This document shows, one piece after another, positions 26,567-34,753 of a DNA stretch of 64,000 nt; within the stretch, counting starts at the first letter, position 1; each line of letters begins with the position of its first letter. Below the pieces are notes generated by a model. That model ran no database searches. It had not been told where the DNA came from and worked only from the letters and a program-made list of their open reading frames with translations. The stretch lies in contig JANNES010000015.1 in NCBI GenBank assembly GCA_031378845.1, positions 62,001 to 126,000 of the forward strand, written 5' to 3'. Made by a program: the position numbers and the translations under genes. This DNA is from JAJNPS01 sp031378845. GTDB lineage: Bacteria; Pseudomonadota; Alphaproteobacteria; Rhodobacterales; Rhodobacteraceae.

Positions 26567-27409
26567 TCATGTGGGAACGGACCTGTGGTGGGTCAGGGTG
26601 ATGCGCACAGACCAGCGATGCCTGTCGCCCGGGATCAGGATGCGCGCACGGCCCATCGCCTCGGCCTGCACCAGATCATCGGCGGGCGCGGTGGTGGGCT
26701 CCAGCGCCACCTGGTGAACGGGGGCACCGGCGGGCCAGCCACCATAGTCCAGCCAGACACCAACTGCGGGAACGTCACGGCCGGACCAGTCAAAGCAGAT
26801 TTTGTCCTGTGCGCCGATGACCGACGCGCTGGCCTTGTTCTGCCCGCCACCATATAGCTTTTGCGCAAAACCTGCATCCTGCGCGCCAACAACAGACAGA
26901 TCGCGCGTGGCGTGGCTTGGCCAATCCACCGGCTGTCCATTTGCCTGCATGCCGCTGACACCCTGCAGAACGATCCGGTCCGCCGGTGTGGTGGCCAAAA
27001 GGGCGTGCTGGCACCATAGATAAGGCACGATGTCCGGGCTGCGGTTGGTCACCTGATAGGTGGCAATGACGGACGCACCTTGCAGGTGCAGGGACCGCAC
27101 AAAGTCAAACCGCGGATCACGGTAAGTGGCCGTACAGCTATGGGCGGCATGGCTCACGCCCCAAGGCCGTCCCCAAAGCTCGCCATGGTCGCGCATCGCT
27201 CCGCCCCAGGCGGGGTGCGCGCAGATGCCCACGGTGGGAAAGCATTCGTCCCAGCCCCGCGCCTGATCGCCGAGATGGGCATCACCACCCACGCAATCGC
27301 CCGTCACCAGCCATTGCCGCTGCGACACAAGATCGGTCAGCGACGTCACCCGCGCGCCAAACTCGGGCTGCAGCGTCAGCGCGATCTGGTCATTCGCCAA
27401 CGTGATCAC
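26567..27409 (-). CDS. Aldose 1-epimerase (mutarotase) superfamily protein
   Basis: The GTG start at 27409 overlaps the permease stop (GTGA) and opens the family-typical VITLANDQIALTLQPEFGAR. The 280-residue beta-sandwich protein has RGWDECFPTV, PYLWCQHALLATTPAD and a C-terminal HQVALEPTTAPADDL, features of galactose mutarotase-like proteins including an acidic catalytic residue. It would interconvert sugar anomers for the dehydrogenase or the transporter. A long in-frame extension to 27760 overlaps the permease and is rejected. Confidence 0.78.
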   Translation of the reverse strand: MITLANDQIALTLQPEFGARVTSLTDLVSQRQWLVTGDCVGGDAHLGDQARGWDECFPTVGICAHPAWGGAMRDHGELWGRPWGVSHAAHSCTATYRDPRFDFVRSLHLQGASVIATYQVTNRSPDIVPYLWCQHALLATTPADRIVLQGVSGMQANGQPVDWPSHATRDLSVVGAQDAGFAQKLYGGGQNKASASVIGAQDKICFDWSGRDVPAVGVWLDYGGWPAGAPVHQVALEPTTAPADDLVQAEAMGRARILIPGDRHRWSVRITLTHHRSVPT

Positions 27410-28434
27410 TGGTCGCCCGCCGCCGTGAGCCGGGCCTGCCGCGCCTCGGACGCCGACATGCGCCATTGACCGATGGCGACGGCCAGCACCAGCAAAAGTC
27501 CCTTGGCCACCAGCTGGTAGAAAGTCGGGATGCCCAAAAGGTTCATCCCGTTCGACAGCACCGCCAGGAGCAGCACCGCCAGCATCGTGCCCACTACCGT
27601 GCCCTTGCCACCGGCCAGCAGCGCACCACCCAGAAACACGGCCGTGATTGCCTCCAGTTCCAGCCCTTGGGTGCCCGACGCGGGCTGACCTGACGAGGTG
27701 CGCGCGGTCACGATTACTCCGGCCAGCCCCGACAGCCCGCCCGAGATCGCGTAAATCCAAAGCCGCATCCGGTTGAGGTTGATCCCTGCCAGACGCGCCG
27801 CTGCCGGGTTGCCGCCCATCGAATAGACCTGCCGGCCAAAGACCGTCGAGGACATCATGATGTGACCCGCCACTGCAACCGCAACCAGGATGGCAAAGGC
27901 AATCGGCACGCCCGGAAAGCCGCCGAACTGCAAGAAGCGGCCCGAACCCAGTTCGCCAAAGGTCGGGTCAAGGACGCCCACCGGGCGACCCTCGGGTGCA
28001 ATCAGAAAGGCCACGCCGCGAAACGCGGAAAAGGTGGCAAGCGTTGCCACCACGGCATTCACCCGCAGATAGTTGATGATCACCGCATTGATCAGCCCCA
28101 GCACGAGGCCGATGGCGATGCCTGCACCGATCCCGCCCGCCACGGTGCCGAGTAGTGACACCATCAGCGCGCAAACGACAGAGGCGCATCCCGCGATGGA
28201 TCCGACCGAGATATCTAGGCCCGCCGAGACGATCACCATCGTCATGCCGACCGCGATCAACCCGACGACGGCCATGTTTTGCCCGATGTTGAAAAGGTTG
28301 CGGGCAGAGAAAAAGAACTCTGTCTGGCTGACGATCAGCGCGATCAGAATGACCAGCGCAATGATCAATGACAGGTTTTCCGCCCCGATCAGGCGCAAGG
28401 TCCTGCGGAAAAGGGCGTCGTTTTCTGCAATCAT
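27406..28434 (-). CDS. Sugar ABC transporter permease (RbsC-like)
   Basis: This 342-residue polytopic protein of the BPD_transp_2 family has about eight to ten spans. Diagnostic blocks are VGMTMVIVSAGLDISVGSIA, VNAVVATLATFSAFRGVAFL and AAARLAGINLNRMRLWIY. The ATG at 28434 follows the ATPase stop by 19 bases and starts MIAENDALFRRTLRLIG. It forms the membrane channel for the importer encoded by the flanking ATPase and binding-protein genes. Confidence 0.9.
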   Translation of the reverse strand: MIAENDALFRRTLRLIGAENLSLIIALVILIALIVSQTEFFFSARNLFNIGQNMAVVGLIAVGMTMVIVSAGLDISVGSIAGCASVVCALMVSLLGTVAGGIGAGIAIGLVLGLINAVIINYLRVNAVVATLATFSAFRGVAFLIAPEGRPVGVLDPTFGELGSGRFLQFGGFPGVPIAFAILVAVAVAGHIMMSSTVFGRQVYSMGGNPAAARLAGINLNRMRLWIYAISGGLSGLAGVIVTARTSSGQPASGTQGLELEAITAVFLGGALLAGGKGTVVGTMLAVLLLAVLSNGMNLLGIPTFYQLVAKGLLLVLAVAIGQWRMSASEARQARLTAAGDQ

Positions 28435-28453
28435 CAGTCGGCCTGTACCATCG

Positions 28454-29959
28454 TCATGCAGCCTTTTGGGTGCCAAGTGCCAGTGACACGATCACTTCCT
28501 CGGTCGCATCGCGCTTTTCGACGGGGGCGCACAGCCGCCCGTCGCGCATCACCACGATGCGGTCCGACAATGCCAGCAGTTCCGGCATTTCCGACGAGAT
28601 CAGCATGATCGCCATGCCCTGTGCGGCCAGGGTGTCGATCAGCCGGTAGATCTCCGCCTTGGCGCCGACGTCGACGGCACGGGTGGGTTCATCCAGGATC
28701 AAGAGCTTTGGTCCGGCGGCCAACCAGCGCGCCAGCACGACCTTTTGCTGGTTGCCGCCCGACAATTTGCCGACCTCTTGGGCCATCGAGGGGGTCTTGA
28801 CGTCCAGTCGTGCGATCACCGGGCCGACCGCGTCGACCATCTGCGCCTGCCGCAGCATGCCCCAGCGCGACAGGCGGCTGTAGACGGCCAGCGAGGCATT
28901 TTCGATCACCGACCGCACGAGGATCAGCCCCTCCAACTTGCGGTTTTCGGGGGCAAAGCCGATATCGGCGGCGATGGCGTCGGACGGCGCGCGGAAATGG
29001 CGGTCCTGCCCCGAGATGCGCACCGTGCCGCCGGTCATCGGAAATTCGCCAAAGATGACTTTTGCCAATTCGGTGCGGCCAGCGCCGACCAAACCGCCAA
29101 AGCCCAGAACCTCGCCCGCGCGGACCTGAAACGCGATGTCGCGGTGCCAGCGGCTGTTGAGCCCCTCGACCTGCAAGACGACCTCGGGCCGCGTCGTCTC
29201 GGCGCGCTGGAAATTGTGGATCAGCTCGCGCCCGACCATGAGGCGCACGATTTGATCTTCGGTCGTCTCGCGCGTCACCAGATCGCCGGTCTGCACGCCG
29301 TCTTTCAGGACCACCACGCGGTCGGAAATCGCCATCACCTCTTTCAGCCGGTGGCTGACATAGATGATCCCCAGCCCCTCGCCGGCTAGTTGCCGGATCA
29401 GCGCGAACAGTCGCGCGACCTCGTCGGAGGTCAGTGACGATGTCGGCTCGTCAAAGGCCACGACCTTGACCCCCGGTTTCAGCGCCCGCAGGATTTCCAC
29501 CAGATGCATCTGCGCGGGCGACAGGTTGCGGCCATCGGCATCGGGCTCAAGCATGCCAGCAAAGCCATAGCGGTCCAGCATCGCGTTGACCTGCGATCGC
29601 ATCGCCGTGAAATCGACGCGGCCCATGGAGCGGCGGGGGTATTCGCCGACAAACACATTCTCGGCGACAGAAATGTCGGGGACGATCTCCGGTTCTTGGC
29701 GCACCAGACGGAACCCTGCCTGCCGCGCGGCCACGGGCGAGGCGTGGGAAACATCCGCCCCGTCCAGCTGCATCGTGCCTTCGTCCAGCGTGTAGTCCCC
29801 ACCGAGGATTTTCAGCAGCGTTGACTTGCCGGCCCCGTTTTCACCGACAAAGGCCACGACCTCGCCGCGGCGCACCTGCATCGACAGGTTTGTCAAGGCG
29901 CGCACACCCGGAAAGCACTTGCCGACAGATCGGATGTCGAGGATCGCGAGGGTCATCAT
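28454..29959 (-). CDS. Sugar ABC transporter ATPase with two ABC domains (RbsA/MglA-like)
   Basis: The 501-residue product carries two nucleotide-binding domains. The first has Walker A FVGENGAGKSTLLK, a degenerate signature NLSPAQMHLVEI and Walker B VVAFDEPTSSLTS. The second has a degenerate Walker A GLVGAGRTELAK, signature KLSGGNQQKVVLARWL and Walker B LLILDEPTRAVDVG. This asymmetry is normal for carbohydrate uptake CUT2 ATPases. Start is one of two adjacent ATGs (29959 or 29956). Confidence 0.92.
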   Translation of the reverse strand: MMTLAILDIRSVGKCFPGVRALTNLSMQVRRGEVVAFVGENGAGKSTLLKILGGDYTLDEGTMQLDGADVSHASPVAARQAGFRLVRQEPEIVPDISVAENVFVGEYPRRSMGRVDFTAMRSQVNAMLDRYGFAGMLEPDADGRNLSPAQMHLVEILRALKPGVKVVAFDEPTSSLTSDEVARLFALIRQLAGEGLGIIYVSHRLKEVMAISDRVVVLKDGVQTGDLVTRETTEDQIVRLMVGRELIHNFQRAETTRPEVVLQVEGLNSRWHRDIAFQVRAGEVLGFGGLVGAGRTELAKVIFGEFPMTGGTVRISGQDRHFRAPSDAIAADIGFAPENRKLEGLILVRSVIENASLAVYSRLSRWGMLRQAQMVDAVGPVIARLDVKTPSMAQEVGKLSGGNQQKVVLARWLAAGPKLLILDEPTRAVDVGAKAEIYRLIDTLAAQGMAIMLISSEMPELLALSDRIVVMRDGRLCAPVEKRDATEEVIVSLALGTQKAA

Positions 29960-29968
29960 GCGCCCATG

Positions 29969-29996
29969 AAAAAGGCGGGCCCGTCACAGGCCCGCC
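29969..29996 (-). terminator. Strong intrinsic-terminator hairpin inside the sugar operon
   Basis: GGCGGGCC at 29974-29981 and GGCCCGCC at 29989-29996 form a perfect 8-bp stem with a seven-base loop. On the minus strand it is followed immediately by TTTTT (29969-29973). It lies between the binding-protein stop (30012) and the ATPase start (29959). This is a textbook rho-independent signal placed where partial read-through would leave the binding protein in excess of the transporter. Confidence 0.75.
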
Positions 29997-30011
29997 AGGT
30001 TGGGAGGATTC

Positions 30012-30980
30012 TCAGTTGCAGGGCATGATGTCCGAATAGGTTGTCGGATCGACGATCGTGGTATTGGCCACGGTCTTTTCCGGCAGCGCTTCGCCCTTTT
30101 CGATCGCGTTGATCAGGGCACGCGCGGCGGCGTCGCCCACATCAACGCCGCTGAGGTAAAGGGCGGCCTTGAAGCCGGTGTCGATCCCCTCTTTCCACGG
30201 ACGGCATGCCTCATAGGCGCCAAGGCCGACGGCGATGACATTCGCGGGCGCTATACCTGCGGTTTTCAGCGCATTGGTGGTGCCAAGCACGCCTTCGTCA
30301 TTGCACGCAAAGACCACCCATTTGTTGATGCCCGGATTGGCGATGATGACCGGCCCCGCAGCCGTAAGCGCCGCATCGGTGGTGCCGTCATAGGCCACGA
30401 CCTTGATCGCATCCGCCGACGCGCCCGCCGCCAGCACCTTTTCGCGCGCGGCATTGGTGCGGTCGTTGCAGACCGACAACGTCTGGACCTCGGTCGACAG
30501 GATCCCGTAATCAGTGCCCGACAGCCAGCCCGACGCGGTCAAGAGTTCCGCAGCCTTGTCGCCGACCTTGTTGCCCATGGCGACACCGTCAAACCCGGCA
30601 AATGGCACCGGCTTACCCGCCTCGTCCATCAGCGGATCATCGGTAGCGATCAGTGGAATGCCTGCGTCGGCCGCAGCCTTTGCAAGGGCCGGCCCCAGCG
30701 CCTGATCAGGGGCAGTGATGCCGATCCCCTTGGCCCCGGATGCGATCGCGTCGGACATCGCAGAGATCGCAAGGTTCGAATCCAGCTCCACGTTGATGAT
30801 GCGGGCCTCGTAGCCCAGTTCCTTGGCCGCAGCGGTAAATCCTGCCGCCTGGTCGATGAAATACTGCTGTGTGCCGCTTTTGTAGATCGCCACGATCAGC
30901 TTGTCTTGCGCTCGTGCCATGCCTGCCGCCAGTATTGTCAGCAGCGCGCCAGATGTCAGTAACAGCTTTCGCATTGTCAT
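30012..30980 (-). CDS. Sugar ABC transporter periplasmic binding protein (RbsB-like)
   Basis: The 322-residue product has a signal peptide (MTMRKLLLTSGALLTILAAG, cleaved near ARAQ) and a type I periplasmic-binding fold: KLIVAIYKSGTQQYFIDQAA, GAKGIGITAPDQALGPALAK, VVFACNDEGVLGTTNALKT. GGTGG upstream supports ATG 30980, with 30974 as alternative. It is the first gene of the sugar operon and follows a FadR-type dyad at 31024-31036. The galactonate dehydratase downstream suggests an aldose or aldonate ligand. Confidence 0.88.
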   Translation of the reverse strand: MTMRKLLLTSGALLTILAAGMARAQDKLIVAIYKSGTQQYFIDQAAGFTAAAKELGYEARIINVELDSNLAISAMSDAIASGAKGIGITAPDQALGPALAKAAADAGIPLIATDDPLMDEAGKPVPFAGFDGVAMGNKVGDKAAELLTASGWLSGTDYGILSTEVQTLSVCNDRTNAAREKVLAAGASADAIKVVAYDGTTDAALTAAGPVIIANPGINKWVVFACNDEGVLGTTNALKTAGIAPANVIAVGLGAYEACRPWKEGIDTGFKAALYLSGVDVGDAAARALINAIEKGEALPEKTVANTTIVDPTTYSDIMPCN

Positions 30981-31023
30981 TGAATCCACCCAGATCAGCA
31001 TTGATTCTGCGACGATAAGGCAG

Positions 31024-31036
31024 TTTATCAGACAAA
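31024..31036. promoter_or_regulatory. FadR-type operator candidate 3 (TTTATCAGACAAA)
   Basis: This dyad differs at one base from the perfect TTTGTCAGACAAA at 24506-24518. It lies 44 bases upstream of the binding-protein ATG (minus) and 27 bases upstream of the SDR ATG (plus), so one bound repressor could block both divergent promoters. The nearest regulator gene is the FCD/GntR gene at 31845, convergent with the SDR. Confidence 0.55.
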
Positions 31037-31062
31037 CGCAAGCACGATGAAGCGGGGGAAAC

Positions 31063-31848
31063 ATGGCCAGACTTTCGGGCAAGACGGCAATCGTCACGGG
31101 CGCGGCGCGCGGGATCGGTGCGGCCATCGCGGCCCGGTTCTCTGCAGAGGGGGCGGCGGTCGTTGTGGCCGATATTCTGCCCGCACTTGCCAAAGAGACC
31201 GCTGCCAGAATTGCCCGGGCGACCGGGCAGAAGGTCATCGCCTTGACCTGCGACATCGCCGACACGGCGTCGATCAGCGCAATGCACGCCGCCGCGCGCA
31301 CGGCCTTGGGGCCGATTGACGTGCTGGTCAACAATGCCGGCGTCAACGTGTTTCGCGAACCCCTGCAATCGACACCCGAAGACTGGGCCCGCTGCATGGC
31401 CGTCGATCTGGAAGGCGCATGGAATTGCACCCGCGCGGTTCTGCCCGACATGATCGTGCGGCGGAACGGGGCGGTGATCAACATCATCTCCAACCACGCG
31501 ATGGTGGTGATGCGCGGCACGTTTCCCTATCCGGTGGCCAAGCACGCCCTCCTTGGCCTGACGCGGTCATTGGCGCTGGAATACGCAGGGCACGGGATTT
31601 CGATCAATGCGATCTCGCCCGGCTATACCGACACGGCGTTGGCGCAAGAGGTGTTCGACAGGTCCCCCGATCCTGCCGCCGCCCGCCGCGTGGTGGAGAC
31701 ACGCCAGCCGCCGGGGCGCCTGTGCCGTCCCGACGAGGTTGCCGCCGTGGCCGTGCTGCTTGCCTCGGATGAGGCGCGGTTCATGATCGGGGAAAATGTC
31801 GTCATCGACGGGGGTGTCAGCATCCGGATGTATGAGGATGGGGTTTAG
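31063..31848 (+). CDS. SDR family oxidoreductase, probable sugar dehydrogenase
   Basis: This 261-residue classical short-chain dehydrogenase has TGAARGIGAAIA (cofactor-binding glycine motif), VNNAG, and catalytic Ser, Tyr and Lys spread over ISNHAMVVMRGTFPYPVAK. VADIL after beta-2 carries the Asp that favours NAD over NADP. The ending VVIDGGVS is typical. It is divergent from the sugar importer operon and shares its operator region, so oxidation of the imported aldose to a lactone is the natural inference, feeding DgoD. It is convergent with the regulator and overlaps it by four bases. Confidence 0.85.
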   Translation: MARLSGKTAIVTGAARGIGAAIAARFSAEGAAVVVADILPALAKETAARIARATGQKVIALTCDIADTASISAMHAAARTALGPIDVLVNNAGVNVFREPLQSTPEDWARCMAVDLEGAWNCTRAVLPDMIVRRNGAVINIISNHAMVVMRGTFPYPVAKHALLGLTRSLALEYAGHGISINAISPGYTDTALAQEVFDRSPDPAAARRVVETRQPPGRLCRPDEVAAVAVLLASDEARFMIGENVVIDGGVSIRMYEDGV

Positions 31849-32657
31849 CGATCGAGGATCGCAAAGCCCTCATTCGCATCCTTGATCGCGCGCGCAATCA
31901 GATCACGCATCGCGGCCTGCGCCGCCTCGGGGTCGCGGCGTTCAAAGGCGCCGAACACGGCGGCATGCAGTTCCTGGCTCTCCTCCATGCCGATCATCTC
32001 GGTCGTATAGCCGCGCGCGCGCATCTGAAGATCAAGCAGCAGGCCAAGTGCCGCCTCGATCACCGCGAACAACTGCGACAACAGGTCCGACTCGAGCGCC
32101 GCAAGGAACGCCCGGTGAAATTCCAGATCGGCGTCGATGAAGCGTTGACGACGCTCGGCATAATTCGGATCAGGCGTCCGGAACTCCTGTTCCTTCCAGG
32201 CCCAGGCCGCGCGGATGCGGTTGCGCGCGGCATCCGATGCGGTCAGCGTGGCGGTGTAGATCACGCCCGGTTCCAGCACCAGCCGGACCTTCAAGAGATC
32301 CTGCAGCAGCGACTTGGTATCACCGGCCTTGATACGCCAGTTCATCACGTCAGGGTCCAGCAGCCGCCATTCGCTGCGGGCCTGCACGCGCGTACCGTCC
32401 GACGTGCGGCTCTTGATCAGCCCCTTGGCACCGAGAATACGGAACGCCTCTCGTATGACGGACCGGCTGACCCCCATTTCATCGCAAAGGTCGGATTCCT
32501 TGGGAATGCTTTGTCCCGGCTCCCACTCTGCCGCAAGGATGCGCGTGCCAAGCACCGAGACCGTGCTGCCAAGCACACCGCGCACCTCGATGACCCCGGC
32601 AAGGCCATTGCTGCTATGGGGACTGCGCGTGGGCTTTGGTCGGTTGAGCATCTGCAT
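31845..32657 (-). CDS. GntR family regulator, FCD (FadR/DgoR) type
   Basis: From ATG 32657 the product has 270 residues. The winged helix reads KESDLCDEMGVSRSVIREAF with RILGAKGLIKSRTSDGTRVQ. The linker WRLLDPDVMNWRI is typical of sugar-acid regulators such as DgoR. The FCD domain has DLEFHRAFLAALESD and ELHAAVFGAFERRD. A longer start at 32747 is possible. Location next to dgoD, the SDR and the importer suggests it senses an aldonate or keto-deoxy intermediate. An imperfect dyad, TTTGCCTGACAGC, at 32747-32759 may serve autoregulation. Confidence 0.85.
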   Translation of the reverse strand: MQMLNRPKPTRSPHSSNGLAGVIEVRGVLGSTVSVLGTRILAAEWEPGQSIPKESDLCDEMGVSRSVIREAFRILGAKGLIKSRTSDGTRVQARSEWRLLDPDVMNWRIKAGDTKSLLQDLLKVRLVLEPGVIYTATLTASDAARNRIRAAWAWKEQEFRTPDPNYAERRQRFIDADLEFHRAFLAALESDLLSQLFAVIEAALGLLLDLQMRARGYTTEMIGMEESQELHAAVFGAFERRDPEAAQAAMRDLIARAIKDANEGFAILDR

Positions 32658-32802
32658 GATTTCTTTTGTCGCGAGCGGCGTATTTTCGCGGATTGAACCG
32701 CCAAGGGCAAGGGCGCCGGTTGCCCCACGGTTTGACAAGCTATTCATTTGCCTGACAGCCCAGAACAAGCCATCCGCAGCAATGCGATGGATGCGCCGGG
32801 CA

Positions 32803-33894
32803 CTATTCGGCTGCAGCGCGTGCGGGCGCGCTGCGTCCCGCGCCCGGAGGCAACTGCTTGGTCACAAAATAGGTCGGGTCGTTTTGTTGGCGCAGATAGG
32901 CGGGCAGAATCTCTTGCCAGGCGGCCAGAAGGGACGCGCAGGGCTCCGGGCAATCATGCTTGACCGCCGCATGCAGACGCGGCAGCGCATGATACGGCAC
33001 CATCGGGTACATATGGTGTTCGACGTGGTAGTTCATGTTGGAATAGATGAACCGCAAAGGACGGCTCATCAACACGGTTCGGGCGTTCAAACGGTGGTCC
33101 AGCACATCCTCGACCAGTCCCGCGTGCTGCGGAAGACCGATGACGATCAGCCCCCAGATGCCGTAGGCGCGGGGCAGGCCGACCAGCATGGCGGGCAGAA
33201 TCGACCACGTGGAAACGCAGGCCAACAGGATGGCCGCATAGATCGCAACATGGAAGCGTGCGGCGCGGTAGGCACGCGGCCATTCGCTTTGGGGCACGTA
33301 ATCCTGTTCTGCGCCAGAAAGTCTGCCGCGCGCATGGCTGACAAGCGTCGCAAGCAATTGCGGCAGACCCGTCACCCCTGTCATCCCGATGGCCAACAGC
33401 AGCAGCTGCGTCGGGCGCATGTTGGAAATCTCGGGGTCGCGGCCGACGATGATGGTGTCGGTGTGATGGCGCGCATGGCTGTATCGCCAGACAACCGGAT
33501 TGCGCATCATGAAAAACGACGCGATCTGATAAACGACATCGTTCATCCATGCGGTCTTGAAGGCGGTGCCGTGGCCCATCTCGTGCCAGCGGCTGTCGGC
33601 GGCAGTGGTATAGAGCAGGCCATAGAGCACAAAGACCGGCAGCGCCCACCACGTGCCCCAGCTCAATATGCCCGCCGCACCCGTCAGCAGCAGAACACCG
33701 AGCCAGATCGCCGTATCCCGCAATGCCGGACCGTCCGAGCGTTTCATCAGCTCTTTCAGTACTTTGCGGTCGACCGGTGTCTGGTACCAGGTGGCAGTGG
33801 CCAGTCCGGCCTGCACGGCTGCGGCATTGGCCGGCCCGTCCAGCGCATAGTCGCGGTAAGGTTTGCGGCGCAGCGGGGCAAGTACATCAAGCAT
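32803..33894 (-). CDS. Membrane fatty-acid desaturase/hydroxylase family protein
   Basis: The 363-residue product has the di-iron His boxes of the family: HEMGH (about 120), HARHH (about 155) and HVEHH (about 300). Several hydrophobic spans separate them (GVLLLTGAAGILSWGTWWAL). It resembles the MocD-like branch more than the classical lipid desaturases, and its substrate is unknown. ATG 33894 overlaps the upstream PanB-like gene by eight bases, so the two are translationally coupled. An oxygen-dependent oxidation of a small or acyl substrate together with the PanB-like enzyme is inferred. Confidence 0.8.
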   Translation of the reverse strand: MLDVLAPLRRKPYRDYALDGPANAAAVQAGLATATWYQTPVDRKVLKELMKRSDGPALRDTAIWLGVLLLTGAAGILSWGTWWALPVFVLYGLLYTTAADSRWHEMGHGTAFKTAWMNDVVYQIASFFMMRNPVVWRYSHARHHTDTIIVGRDPEISNMRPTQLLLLAIGMTGVTGLPQLLATLVSHARGRLSGAEQDYVPQSEWPRAYRAARFHVAIYAAILLACVSTWSILPAMLVGLPRAYGIWGLIVIGLPQHAGLVEDVLDHRLNARTVLMSRPLRFIYSNMNYHVEHHMYPMVPYHALPRLHAAVKHDCPEPCASLLAAWQEILPAYLRQQNDPTYFVTKQLPPGAGRSAPARAAAE

Positions 33895-34696
33895 CCAGGT
33901 CGCCTTGTCCGCGCGGGTCGGCCAGGAATGCGGCCATCGCATCCGCCTGCGTCGGGTTTAGCCTCACCGTTTCCGACGGGCCGGGAAACTGGCCACTGGC
34001 AACATCGGCTGTAAAGGCCGCGAACGCTTTGAGGCGACGGTTCTGAAGCCGCGCGAATTCAGCCGCAAACCCATCGTACACCCGTGAATGGCGTGGAATG
34101 CGACCTGTCGTCTCACCCAGAACATCGACGCCGAAAAGGTACTGCACATCGCACCCCCCGCCCGAGCCCATCGAGATCACACTCAGCGGTGTCGCGCGCG
34201 AAATCGCGGTCGCGACGGGCTCGGAGACAACCTCAGGCTCGACCGCAAAGGCCCCGGCGTCCTCGTAGCGCCGAATGGTCAGCATCAGGGCGCGCGCCTC
34301 TTTTGGTTTCTTGCCAAAGGCCCTGAAACCGGTCAGGCGGGCCTTTTGTGGCACCAATCCGGCATGGCCCACAACCGGGATACCTTCACGCGTCATGGCT
34401 GCGATCACATCGAAATTCATCGCGCAGTAAATCGAATCCGCGCCGGCCTCAAGCGCATCAAACGCGGCGCGCTTGGCTTCGTCGGCGTTGACCTGATGGC
34501 CATAGCCCAGACCAAAGCAGAAATGCGTCGCAGCGGCCGCCGCGCGACGTGCGGCAAAGTCGGCGCGGCAGCCCGACACGATGATGTCGATGTCTGCAGC
34601 CTCCGCCGCCCGTGCCTGATCAACCGATTGCACGTTCATCTCGGTCAACTGCCGCTTGCCCTTCAGGGCGCGGATAGGGTGGACCTCAAGCCTCAT
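33887..34696 (-). CDS. PanB-like protein (ketopantoate hydroxymethyltransferase superfamily), divergent
   Basis: The 269-residue TIM-barrel protein shares GIPVVGHAGLVPQKA and the C-terminal GRIPRHSRVY with PanB (E. coli VCGHLGLTPQ, GHIPKFAKNF). By-eye alignment with E. coli PanB shows the canonical metal and substrate residues changed. The VGDS Asp aligns with Gly in VSGC, the ADLPF Asp falls in THFCF, and the KIEGG Glu falls at Cys in IYCAMN. The catalytic-base Glu region is partly kept (VEPEVV). It is therefore probably not the housekeeping ketopantoate enzyme. It leads a two-gene operon with the desaturase. Confidence 0.75.
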   Translation of the reverse strand: MRLEVHPIRALKGKRQLTEMNVQSVDQARAAEAADIDIIVSGCRADFAARRAAAAATHFCFGLGYGHQVNADEAKRAAFDALEAGADSIYCAMNFDVIAAMTREGIPVVGHAGLVPQKARLTGFRAFGKKPKEARALMLTIRRYEDAGAFAVEPEVVSEPVATAISRATPLSVISMGSGGGCDVQYLFGVDVLGETTGRIPRHSRVYDGFAAEFARLQNRRLKAFAAFTADVASGQFPGPSETVRLNPTQADAMAAFLADPRGQGDLDA

Positions 34697-34753
34697 GGCG
34701 AACTGCGATCCCGCTTGGACAATCGCTTTGGCGCAGGACCATCGGCGCGGTGA

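Noticed and set aside
32747..32759. TTTGCCTGACAGC as a strong fourth FadR-type operator
   Set aside because: It misses three positions of the dyad and overlaps a possible start codon; kept only as a weak possibility in the regulator entry.
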